Below are positions 49,100 to 56,956 of a stretch of DNA of 64,000 nucleotides, one piece after another. The notes below the pieces were generated by a model. It was not told the origin of the DNA. It saw only the letters and a program-made list of their open reading frames with translations, and did not search any database. How positions within the stretch are numbered: the first letter of the stretch is position 1; the number at the start of each line of letters is the position of its first letter. The stretch comes from JBBRWO01 sp964388455 (GTDB taxonomy: Bacteria; Actinomycetota; Coriobacteriia; Anaerosomatales; JAAXUF01), in the NCBI GenBank assembly GCA_964388455.1, contig CAYMAN010000002.1, positions 1 through 64,000 on the forward strand. Direction: 5' to 3'. Position numbers and translations under genes: made by a program.

Positions 49100-49888
49100 G
49101 TGGCGGCCCTCTCCTTCAATCGAGTCTCGCTGACGTACGAGGGTTCGGACCGCCAGGTCCGGGCCCTCGACGACCTCACGCTCGATATCGCCAATGGTGA
49201 GTCGGTCGCCATCATCGGCCCCAGTGGCTGCGGCAAGTCGACTCTGCTGCTCCTCGCGGCGGGGCTGCTGACCCCGACGGCCGCAGCGGGCGCGGGCGCT
49301 GGCGCAGCCGCTGGCGAGATCACAATCGCAGGCGACACTATCGCCGGTCCGCGCCGAGAGACCGCGCTCATCCTCCAAGACTTCGGCCTGCTCCCCTGGA
49401 AGACCGTCGCCGAGAACGCCGGCCTCGGGCTCCAGATACGCGGCATGGGCCGAAGCGTCGTGCGTGAGCGTGCGTCCGACGCGCTCGAGCGCGTGGGCCT
49501 CGCCGAGTTCGCCTCGGCCTACCCCAGCGAGCTCTCGGGTGGGATGCGTCAGCGTCTTGCGCTCGCTCGCGCGGTGGCGCTCGACGCAGACCTGCTGCTC
49601 ATGGACGAGCCGCTCTCGGCGCTCGATGCGCTCAAGCGTGAGGAGCTGCAGGCGGTGCTGCTCGAGCTGTGGCAGCGCCGCGGACACACTTCGGTGCTGG
49701 TCACGCACTCGATCGAGGAGGCCGTGTTTCTCGGCCAGCGGGTCGTGGTCATGACACCGCGCCCGGGACGCGTCGGGGCGATCGTCGACAACCCCGGAGC
49801 CGGCACCGCCGGCTATCGAGCCAGCGAGGAGTTCTTCGCCCGCTGCACCCAACTCCGCGCCCTTCTGGCCGAAGGGGGTGTGGCGTGA
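49100..49888 (+). CDS. ABC transporter ATPase (SsuB/TauB-like)
   Basis: The 262-aa ATPase has Walker A IIGPSGCGKSTLL (about residues 37-49), Q-loop LILQDFGLLPWKT, signature LSGGMRQRLALARAV, Walker B LLLMDEPLSALD and the switch His in VTHSIEEAVFLGQR. A Gly/Ala-rich insertion (AAAGAGAGAAAGE) lies near residue 60. GTG 49100 is 7 nt after the binding-protein stop. The stop overlaps the permease start. Confidence 0.92.
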   Translation: MAALSFNRVSLTYEGSDRQVRALDDLTLDIANGESVAIIGPSGCGKSTLLLLAAGLLTPTAAAGAGAGAAAGEITIAGDTIAGPRRETALILQDFGLLPWKTVAENAGLGLQIRGMGRSVVRERASDALERVGLAEFASAYPSELSGGMRQRLALARAVALDADLLLMDEPLSALDALKREELQAVLLELWQRRGHTSVLVTHSIEEAVFLGQRVVVMTPRPGRVGAIVDNPGAGTAGYRASEEFFARCTQLRALLAEGGVA

Positions 49889-50670
49889 GCGCCCCAGCCG
49901 CCGCCCTCCGCCATAAGCCGCGCTCCGGAGTCCGCAAGCTCGTCGGCTATGTGGGCGCTGTCGCGGTGCTGCTGCTCGGCTGGGCCGCCGTCGCCGTCGC
50001 GGTCGGCTCGCCTGCGCTGCCGGGCCCGGTCGTCGCGATCGAGGCGTTTGTCGACCAGTGGCCGGCGATCTGGCCCCAGATGCTGGTAAGCCTGTGGCGC
50101 GTCGTGGTCGCGATGGCGCTCGGGACGACGCTTGCGGTTCCGCTCGGCCTGATGCTGGGCCGCTCACCGCGAACCGACGCGGTGTTCGCGCCGCTGATCT
50201 ACATCACCTACCCGATCCCCAAGGTGGTGTTCTTGCCGGTGCTCATGGTGCTCCTTGGCCTTGGCAACGCTCCAAAGATCGTGCTCATCGCGATCATCGT
50301 CTTCTTCCAGATACTCGTCACCGCGCGTGACGCGTCCAAGGCCGTCCCCGAGCCGAGCGTGCTCTCGGTCCGTTCGTTGGGTGCCTCGCGCTGGGACGTC
50401 TATCGCCACGTGGTGGTGCCAGCCGCGCTGCCCGACATCTTCACGGCGCTTCGAATCGGCACCGGCACCGCCATCGCCGTGCTCTTCCTCGCCGAGTCGA
50501 TCGCCGGCTCGAGCGGCATCGGATACTACATAGTCGATGCGTGGGGACGCATCGACTATCCCGCGATGTTCGCCGGGATCATCGGCATGGGGCTTCTGGG
50601 CGTGGTGCTGTACGAGGCGCTGGATGGTGTCGAGGTCTGGGCGACTCGTTGGCGCCGAGCAGGAAACTGA
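49885..50670 (+). CDS. ABC transporter permease (SsuC/TauC-like)
   Basis: The 261-aa permease has six TM segments and the EAA loop (VPEPSVLSVRSLGASRWDVYRHVVVPAALPDIF, about residues 152-184). YPIPKVVFLPVLMVLLGLGNAPKI is typical of the SsuC/TauC/ThiX family. GTG 49885 overlaps the ATPase stop (GTGA). Confidence 0.92.
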   Translation: MSAPAAALRHKPRSGVRKLVGYVGAVAVLLLGWAAVAVAVGSPALPGPVVAIEAFVDQWPAIWPQMLVSLWRVVVAMALGTTLAVPLGLMLGRSPRTDAVFAPLIYITYPIPKVVFLPVLMVLLGLGNAPKIVLIAIIVFFQILVTARDASKAVPEPSVLSVRSLGASRWDVYRHVVVPAALPDIFTALRIGTGTAIAVLFLAESIAGSSGIGYYIVDAWGRIDYPAMFAGIIGMGLLGVVLYEALDGVEVWATRWRRAGN

Positions 50671-50799
50671 GCCGATTCTCGGGAACAACTCTTACGAGCG
50701 CGCGTAATATCACGCAAACAGTTATAGTAAGTCTTACAATTGCTGATATCACTCGCGATCAGGTACGTTTTCGAAGTTCATCGGCTTGGGAGGATTCAC

Positions 50800-51771
50800 A
50801 TGCGTAGGAGCAGATTTGCACTCGTGGCACTCTTCATCGTGGCGCTGATGGTGCTTACGGGCTGTGGTTCGAAGGCGGCAGAAGCGCCGGACAAGACCAC
50901 CACAACCGTCACTCCCAAGGAAGGTCCCGAGGTCAAGTTCGGGTCCTACATCGACTCCGAGGGGTCGATTCTGGGCGCGATGGTCGTGCAGATGCTTAAA
51001 GCCAACGGCATCAAAGTGGTCGACAAGACCAAGTTCGGTACCCCCGATGTCGTTCGCAAGGCGTACCTTCAGGGCGACCTGAGTGGCGCGATCGACTACA
51101 CCGGCAGCGGCGCGTTCTACGTCGGACCGGAATCCGATCCGGTCTGGAGCGACCCGATCAAGGGCTACGAAACGATCCAGTCCAAGGATCTCGCGGCGAA
51201 CAAGGTCGTCTGGACCACGCCTGCTCCGGCAAACAACACCGAGTCGATCGCGGTGACCAAGGAGTTCTCGGCGAAGAACAACATCACGACCATGGAGGAG
51301 TTCGCGGAGTACGTGAGCAAGGGCGGGAACGTCAAGCTCATCGGCGCTCAGGTGTGGATGGACAGCCCGCTCGGCCTGAAGGGTTATGAGAAGGCCTACG
51401 GATTCACGCTGAAGAAGAACCAGCTCATCGGGCTCTCCAACGGTGTGACCTCTGAGTTCATCAAGGCGCTCGCCAACGGCACCAACGGCGCCAACTTCGC
51501 CGAGGTGTACGCGACCGACGGTGGACTGGCGGATCTGGGCCTCGTCGTCCTGACCGACAGCAAGAGCGTGCCGCCGGTCTACGCGCCGACCCCTGTGTTC
51601 CGCGAGGAGATCATCGCGGCGTACCCGGAGATCGAGTCGATCCTCGCGCCGGTGTTCGCATCGCTGACCATCGAGAAGCTGCAGGAGCTCAACAAGTCCG
51701 TCGCCATCGATGGCAAGGATCCCAAGGTCGTGGCCACCGAGTATCTGACCGCAGGCGGTTTCCTCAAATAG
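50800..51771 (+). CDS. Osmoprotectant-type ABC substrate-binding lipoprotein (OsmF/YehZ-like)
   Basis: This 323-aa lipoprotein has a signal ending LTGC (Cys22) and an OpuBC/YehZ-type domain: VKFGSYIDSEGSILGAMVVQML, GDLSGAIDYTGSGAFYV, and LADLGLVVLTDSKSVPPVYAPTPVFRE. These proteins bind glycine betaine or related quaternary ammonium compounds. GGGAGG precedes ATG 50800. The 129-nt AT-richer gap upstream, with a GTAAG-TC-TTAC palindrome, probably holds the promoter. Confidence 0.88.
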   Translation: MRRSRFALVALFIVALMVLTGCGSKAAEAPDKTTTTVTPKEGPEVKFGSYIDSEGSILGAMVVQMLKANGIKVVDKTKFGTPDVVRKAYLQGDLSGAIDYTGSGAFYVGPESDPVWSDPIKGYETIQSKDLAANKVVWTTPAPANNTESIAVTKEFSAKNNITTMEEFAEYVSKGGNVKLIGAQVWMDSPLGLKGYEKAYGFTLKKNQLIGLSNGVTSEFIKALANGTNGANFAEVYATDGGLADLGLVVLTDSKSVPPVYAPTPVFREEIIAAYPEIESILAPVFASLTIEKLQELNKSVAIDGKDPKVVATEYLTAGGFLK

Positions 51772-51787
51772 CACGCGAGGCGCCGTT

Positions 51788-52999
51788 GTGCGCTTCAGCT
51801 GGAAAGTGAGCGGCGTGGACGAAGGCGTCCGAGATACGAAGGCACAAGCGAGGGTCGTCGCGGTTGCGGGCAGTCTGCTCGGGATCGCGACGATCTTCGC
51901 GCCTTCGTTTGTCGCCTTCCGGCCCAACCGGATCATCGACGGCACGCCCCAATCTGCGGTCAACGCGCTGGGCGTATGGGGCTGGGTGCTGCTGGCGATG
52001 TGGGTCGCAGCCGCGGCGCTCTCGGTGACGCCAATCCCGTACCGCTGGCGTGGACTGACCGTCGGCTTGCTTGGAGGAGGCACTGCGGTCGTCGCGACGT
52101 GGAGAGTCGGTGCAGAGGCCGCAGCCTATCTGGCCGAGAAGGGCGACATCGCACGGCTGTCTCTGGGTGGCGCGTTCTGGATCCTGCTGCTCGCCGCCTA
52201 CCTCGTGGTCTTCGCGGCGAGTGCGTGGACGCCGCCTGGTTGGTCGCGGATGCTGGTGTCGTATCTGCCGGCCGTGGGCGTGGTGCTGCTCCTCGTTGGT
52301 GGGGCGCTTGCGTCGCTGTCGATCATGCGCGAGTACGCGAACAACTCCCTCGAATTCTGGGCCCAGCTCAGGCTGCAGCTGCTCTACGTGCTGGGTGCGA
52401 CGTCGCTGGGCTTCGCCATCGGCATGCCATTGGGACTCATCGCGGCACGGCGACCGTCCGCCGAGCCCGCCATCTTCACAGCGCTCAACATCCTCGAGGT
52501 GCTGCCGGTGCTGGCGTTCATCGGCCTGCTGAACCCGATTCTCACCGGTCTGTCCGAGAGTGTTCCGCTGCTTGCGACGCTCGGCGTGCGAGGCGTGGGG
52601 TGGGCGCCCGTGCTCATCGTGCTCACGGCCTACGCGATGTATCCCATCGCGCGAAACTCCTACACCGCGATGACCACGCTCGACCCGGCTGTGCTTGATG
52701 CGGCGAAGGGCGTGGGCATGAAGCGCGTGCGCCAGCTCTTCGAGGTCGAGCTCCCCATCGCGGCCCCGGTGATCCTCGCAGGCCTGCGCATCGCGCTGGT
52801 CCAGACGACCGCTGGCGCGATCATCGCCGGGCTTGTGGGCGGCGGTGGGCTGGGGACGTTCGTCTTCCTCGGCGCGGCTCAGACGGCGACCGATCTGATC
52901 CTGCTCGGCACCATTCCGATCGTGGTGATGGCGCTGTTCTTCGACCGCAGCACGCTCACGGTGCAGCGATTCCTGGGACGATGGGGCGTGACTGCATGA
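51788..52999 (+). CDS. Osmoprotectant-type ABC permease with extra N-terminal TMs (YehY-like)
   Basis: The 403-aa permease has about four extra N-terminal TM helices (residues 20-160), as in YehY. The OpuB-type permease core follows (about 195-390), with RRPSAEPAIFTALNILEVLPVLAFIGLL and the EAA loop LDPAVLDAAKGVGMKRVRQLFEVELPIAAPVI. GTG 51788 is 16 nt after the binding protein stop. The next gene's ATG overlaps its stop. Confidence 0.88.
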   Translation: MRFSWKVSGVDEGVRDTKAQARVVAVAGSLLGIATIFAPSFVAFRPNRIIDGTPQSAVNALGVWGWVLLAMWVAAAALSVTPIPYRWRGLTVGLLGGGTAVVATWRVGAEAAAYLAEKGDIARLSLGGAFWILLLAAYLVVFAASAWTPPGWSRMLVSYLPAVGVVLLLVGGALASLSIMREYANNSLEFWAQLRLQLLYVLGATSLGFAIGMPLGLIAARRPSAEPAIFTALNILEVLPVLAFIGLLNPILTGLSESVPLLATLGVRGVGWAPVLIVLTAYAMYPIARNSYTAMTTLDPAVLDAAKGVGMKRVRQLFEVELPIAAPVILAGLRIALVQTTAGAIIAGLVGGGGLGTFVFLGAAQTATDLILLGTIPIVVMALFFDRSTLTVQRFLGRWGVTA

Positions 53000-53943
53000 T
53001 CGAGATCACCGGCCTCACCAAGACATACGGCGACTTCACGGCCGTCGACAACGTGAACCTGTCCATACCCGACGGCCAGTTCACCGTGCTCCTCGGTCCG
53101 TCCGGCTCGGGCAAGACCACCGTGCTGCGTATGCTCAACCGCATGGTCACGCCCACCTCCGGTGAGATCCGCATCAACGGCCAGGACACGTCCGCCGAGA
53201 AGCCCGAGCACCTACGCCGCTCCATGGGCTACGTCATCCAGAACACGGGACTGTTCCCCAACATGACCGTGCGCCGCAACGTCGCGACCGTGCCGAGGTT
53301 GCTCGGTTGGGACCGCAAGCGCACGCGCGACCGCGTCGACGAGATGCTCGACATCGTCGGCCTCGACCCGGCCGTCTACGCCGAGAAGCTCCCGTCGCAG
53401 CTCTCCGGCGGCGAGGCGCAGCGTGTGGGCGTGGCGCGCGCACTGGCCGCCGACCCGCCCATCCTGCTGATGGACGAGCCGTTTGGCGCCGTCGACCCCA
53501 TCACGCGTGACCGGTTGCAGCTCGAGATGAAGCGGCTGCAGCGCCAGCTCAAGAAGACGGTCGTCTTCGTCACGCACGACATCGACGAGGCGGTCCTGCT
53601 CTCCGACAAGATCGCGCTGCTCAAGGGCGGCGTTCTGCAGCAGTACGCCAACCCGGACGAGCTGTGGAAGCAGCCCGCGAACGAGTTCGTCAGGGACTTC
53701 TTTGGCGAAAGCTTCGGGCTTCGCATCATGGTGCGCCACGGGCTCTCGGAGATCACGCTCGAGCCGGTCGGGGAGCGCGCGGACGGCCTGCCACGCATCG
53801 CCATCGAGGCGACCCTCAAGGAGGCGCTCGCCGAGCTCATCGACAAGCGTGCCGAGCGGATCCTCGTGCTCGACGCAGGCGGCAAGCCGGCCGGCACCGT
53901 CTCGTTCACGACGCTGATGTGCGCGTTGGGTGAGGCACGCTGA
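52996..53943 (+). CDS. Osmoprotectant-type ABC ATPase (YehX/OpuA-like)
   Basis: The 315-aa ATPase has Walker A LLGPSGSGKTT, Q-loop YVIQNTGLFPNMTVRRNVATV (typical of OpuA/YehX), signature LSGGEAQRVGVARAL, Walker B LLMDEPFGAVDP, and switch FVTHDIDEAVLLSDK. A partial CBS-like tail follows (about residues 245-315). ATG 52996 overlaps the previous stop (ATGA) and is preferred over ATG 52981. Its stop overlaps the second permease. Confidence 0.9.
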   Translation: MIEITGLTKTYGDFTAVDNVNLSIPDGQFTVLLGPSGSGKTTVLRMLNRMVTPTSGEIRINGQDTSAEKPEHLRRSMGYVIQNTGLFPNMTVRRNVATVPRLLGWDRKRTRDRVDEMLDIVGLDPAVYAEKLPSQLSGGEAQRVGVARALAADPPILLMDEPFGAVDPITRDRLQLEMKRLQRQLKKTVVFVTHDIDEAVLLSDKIALLKGGVLQQYANPDELWKQPANEFVRDFFGESFGLRIMVRHGLSEITLEPVGERADGLPRIAIEATLKEALAELIDKRAERILVLDAGGKPAGTVSFTTLMCALGEAR

Positions 53944-54737
53944 TGGCCCTGACTCACCGACATACCGCATCGACGGCGCAACCGGGTCGCGGCACGGCTG
54001 GTACGGCCGTCCACTGGGGTGTCGTCGCTGCGCTTTTCGCCTTCCTGGTGTGGATGGTCTTCGACAAGCGGGGGTTCTCGGCGCTGCTGCGGACGCTGGT
54101 GCCGGGTCAGCCGGTCGTGTACTACCCGGCGGTTCCGCTGCCCACACTCATGGCCGAGCAGCTCTACCTCGTCATCGTGGCGAGCAGTATCGCGTTGGCC
54201 GTGGGCGTGACGCTGGGGCTGCTTGCGCTGTCACGCGTGGGCAAGCCGTTTCGCGACGTCATCGTGAACCTCGGCAATCTCGCGCAGACGGTGCCCACGG
54301 CTGCGGTGATGGCGCTCGCCATCCCGGCTACCGGCTACGGCGCTAGGCCGGTCATCATCGCGCTCGTGCTCTACAGCATCCTGCCCATCATGCTCAACGT
54401 GATCGTCGGCATCGAAGGCGTGCAGCCCGCGGCGCTCGACGCAGCGATTGGTGTCGGAATGTCGGCGCCACAGCGGCTCCTTTCCGTACAACTCCCACTC
54501 GCATTTCCAGTCATCCTCGGAGGGATCAAGAACATGCTCGTCATCAACGTCAGCGCCGCGACCATCGGCGCCATCGCGGCGGCCGGCGGACTCGGTCAGC
54601 CCATCCTCGCCGGCTTCGCGCGCTATAACACCGCGTTCATCATCGAGGGCGCCCTGCCCGCAGCGGTGCTCGCGCTCTTCCTCGACCGGCTGCTCACCAT
54701 CCCCGGCTGGTCCGAGCCCCGAGTGGGGGACGCGTAA
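53943..54737 (+). CDS. Osmoprotectant-type ABC permease (YehW-like)
   Basis: The 264-aa permease has six TM segments, RPVIIALVLYSILPIMLNVIVGIEGVQPAALDAAIGVGMSAPQRLLSVQLPLAFPVILGG as EAA loop region (about residues 135-195, shown here only to locate it), and ends near LLTIPGW. ATG 53943 overlaps the ATPase stop (TGATG). Two different permeases plus one ATPase match the YehWXYZ transporter. Confidence 0.88.
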   Translation: MALTHRHTASTAQPGRGTAGTAVHWGVVAALFAFLVWMVFDKRGFSALLRTLVPGQPVVYYPAVPLPTLMAEQLYLVIVASSIALAVGVTLGLLALSRVGKPFRDVIVNLGNLAQTVPTAAVMALAIPATGYGARPVIIALVLYSILPIMLNVIVGIEGVQPAALDAAIGVGMSAPQRLLSVQLPLAFPVILGGIKNMLVINVSAATIGAIAAAGGLGQPILAGFARYNTAFIIEGALPAAVLALFLDRLLTIPGWSEPRVGDA

Positions 54738-54738
54738 C

Positions 54739-55539
54739 ATGCCGCGTCACTTCGCTACCTACGCCGCTGCCGTGGACGCACTGGACGCCGCCGTCGAGCT
54801 TCGCCGAGAACCGGTCGGCATCAAGATCATCCGCTCGCAGGCCGAGTTCGACGCCTTCGACGCGCCAGAGCCCCGCGCACCCGCCTACTACTGCGCGCTG
54901 GTGAAGCTCGCCGCGCGCGGCTACCGCTACAAGCTCGCGCCTCATCACTTCAAGTGCGGTGCCGCCGCGCACCTGCTGGGCGTCGATCCCGTCGCCGATG
55001 AGATCGGCCGTGCCGACGAGTACGTCGCCTGCGGCCTCTACGCGCACGGGGATGCGGCCTTGGGTGCGCTCTCCGGCGTGCCGACGCTCGAGCCCGGCGT
55101 CGTCGGCGTTGTGGTGGCGCCGCTCGCGAGCTTCTCGGCTGACGAGGCGCCGGACGTGGCGATCATCATGGCGACCACGTACACCGCGATGCGGCTGGCG
55201 CAGGGCTACGGCTTCCACCGTGCGAGCGGCGCGGTGTCGCGGCTGCTGGGCATGCACGGCATCTGCGGCGAGAGCACCGCGGCACCGATCCTCTCCGGCG
55301 AGATGGGCGTGTCGCTGCTGTGCTCGGGCACGCGGTTCATGGCCAAGTGGGCCGACGACGAGCTGGCAGTCAGCCTCCCCGCCGAGCAGTTCGCCGAGTT
55401 CGTCGACGGCGTGCTCGAGACGCTGGCGCCGTGCGAGACCGACGCGAACAAGCGGGCGCACACCGCGCGTGCCGGCGATCGACTTGCGGCGTGCGACGTG
55501 AAAGTCGGGCTCGGCGAGGGCTACTACTACGACGTGTAG
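54739..55539 (+). CDS. DUF169 family protein
   Basis: The 266-aa protein matches DUF169: RREPVGIKIIRSQAEFDAF at the start, AYYCALVKLAARGYRYKLAPHHFKCGAAAHLLG, ASGAVSRLLGMHGICGESTAAP and LLCSGTRFMAKWADDELAVSLP. Conserved Cys residues (YYC, KCG, ICGES, LLCSG) suggest metal or cluster binding. DUF169 genes are frequent in anaerobes, but the function is unknown. ATG 54739 is one base after the YehW stop, so it is in that operon. Confidence 0.87.
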   Translation: MPRHFATYAAAVDALDAAVELRREPVGIKIIRSQAEFDAFDAPEPRAPAYYCALVKLAARGYRYKLAPHHFKCGAAAHLLGVDPVADEIGRADEYVACGLYAHGDAALGALSGVPTLEPGVVGVVVAPLASFSADEAPDVAIIMATTYTAMRLAQGYGFHRASGAVSRLLGMHGICGESTAAPILSGEMGVSLLCSGTRFMAKWADDELAVSLPAEQFAEFVDGVLETLAPCETDANKRAHTARAGDRLAACDVKVGLGEGYYYDV

Positions 55540-55606
55540 CGGGTCGCGAGTCGGTTCCGAGTGCGCCACGACGCGACATCGCATCCGCGAGTCTCGGCGC
55601 GTGTCA

Positions 55607-55690
55607 CACCCCTCGGCTAGAATCGGAGTGCACCCGCCACCCCTCGGCTGGTGCACCTGAAGAGCACCCTGTTCGCACCAGGCCGAGGAG
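55607..55690 (+). promoter_or_regulatory. Direct repeat and RBS-sequestering hairpin upstream of sbcD-like gene
   Basis: CACCCCTCGGCT occurs at 55607-55618 and 55638-55649. The second copy lies in CCTCGGCTGGTGC (55642-55654), which pairs with GCACCAGGCCGAGG (55675-55688) with one bulge. The 3' arm overlaps the Shine-Dalgarno GAGGAG (55685-55690) of the gene at 55697, so folding should block translation. The first copy could pair in part with the same arm, giving an alternative fold. Confidence 0.55.
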
Positions 55691-55696
55691 CCATCG

Positions 55697-56956
55697 ATGA
55701 CATCACCCGTGCGGTTCGTTCACGCCGCCGACCTGCATCTCGACGCGCCGTTCCAGGGCATCGCCGCCGCTGACGCGCGTATCGGTGGCCAGCTGGCCGA
55801 CGCGACTTACGAGGCGTTCCGCCGGATCGTCGACGTGTGCATCGAGCGGGAGGCAGCCTTCCTCGTCATCGCCGGCGACGCCTACAACTCCGCCGACAAG
55901 AGTCTGCGCGCCCAGCTGCGCTTTCGCGCGGAGATGGAGCGTCTCGCCGAGGCGGGCATCGACGTCTTCATCGCCAACGGAAACCACGATCCGCAGAGTG
56001 GGTGGTCGGCGGGGCTCGTGATGCCCGACAACGTCCACATCTTCTCAGCTCGCGAGGTCGATCGGTTCGAGGTGGTCCGCGCTGGTGAGACCATCGCAGC
56101 GGTGTACGGCCGCAGCTTCGCGCGCTCGGCGGAGACCGACAACCTTGCGCTCGGCTACAGGCGCGCTGCGAGCGACCCGGTGGCGGTGGGCGTGCTGCAC
56201 GCCAACGTCGGCGGCAATACGGACTACGACCCGTACGCGCCCGCGTCGCTCGACGACCTGCGCACCGGCGGCATGGACTACTGGGCGCTCGGGCACATCC
56301 ACAAGCAGGAGGTTCTGGCTGAGAACCCCTGGATCGTCTATGCAGGCAGCCCACAGGGGCTCAACCCCAAGGAGACGGGCCCGCACGGATGCCTCGTGGT
56401 TGAGCTGGAGCCGGGCGGCGCCGCGACTCTCGAGCACGTGGAAACCGGGCCCGTGAGTTGGGCGCGCATCGACGTCGACGTGAGCGAAGCGGCAGGAATC
56501 GACGACGTACGAGCGCTGCTGGTGGCTGCGCTCGATGAGCAACGACAGCTCGCGGGCAGGCATTGCGTCGCTCGCGTGGCTCTGGTCGGGCGCAGCATTG
56601 CGCATGCGGACTTGGCGCGTCCCGGAAATGCCACGCAGCTGTTCGAAGATGTGCGGGGCGAGGCGGCACTCGCCGAGCCATGGCTGTGGCTCGACCGGCT
56701 GGACGACAAGACCGCGCCGCCCATCGATCTCGACGCGCTCCGAGGTGGGCCTGACTTCGCCGCGGAGCTCGTACGCATCTCAGACGAACTCGCGGCCGAC
56801 CCCGCAGCGCTCGAGGAGCTCGTCGGCGAGATCTCCACGCAGGTCGCAAGCACCCTCTCAGGCTATGAGCCGTCTGCTGCGCCTCCGGAACTGCTGGAGC
56901 GCGCCCGTGATGCCGCTCTCGATCTACTGCTGGCACAGGGTGGTGATGTCCGATGA
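55697..56956 (+). CDS. SbcD/YhaO-like DNA repair metallophosphoesterase
   Basis: The 419-aa protein has the Mre11/SbcD phosphoesterase motifs: FVHAADLHLDAPF (residues 6-18), VIAGDAYNSAD (motif II; GD then N-containing), ANGNHDPQ (about 93-100) and YWALGHIHKQEV (about 195-206), which bind two Mn ions. The C-terminal region lacks other known domains. With YhaN (next gene, 4-nt overlap) it should form a nuclease-ATPase complex for DNA ends. AGGAG precedes ATG 55697. Confidence 0.9.
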   Translation: MTSPVRFVHAADLHLDAPFQGIAAADARIGGQLADATYEAFRRIVDVCIEREAAFLVIAGDAYNSADKSLRAQLRFRAEMERLAEAGIDVFIANGNHDPQSGWSAGLVMPDNVHIFSAREVDRFEVVRAGETIAAVYGRSFARSAETDNLALGYRRAASDPVAVGVLHANVGGNTDYDPYAPASLDDLRTGGMDYWALGHIHKQEVLAENPWIVYAGSPQGLNPKETGPHGCLVVELEPGGAATLEHVETGPVSWARIDVDVSEAAGIDDVRALLVAALDEQRQLAGRHCVARVALVGRSIAHADLARPGNATQLFEDVRGEAALAEPWLWLDRLDDKTAPPIDLDALRGGPDFAAELVRISDELAADPAALEELVGEISTQVASTLSGYEPSAAPPELLERARDAALDLLLAQGGDVR

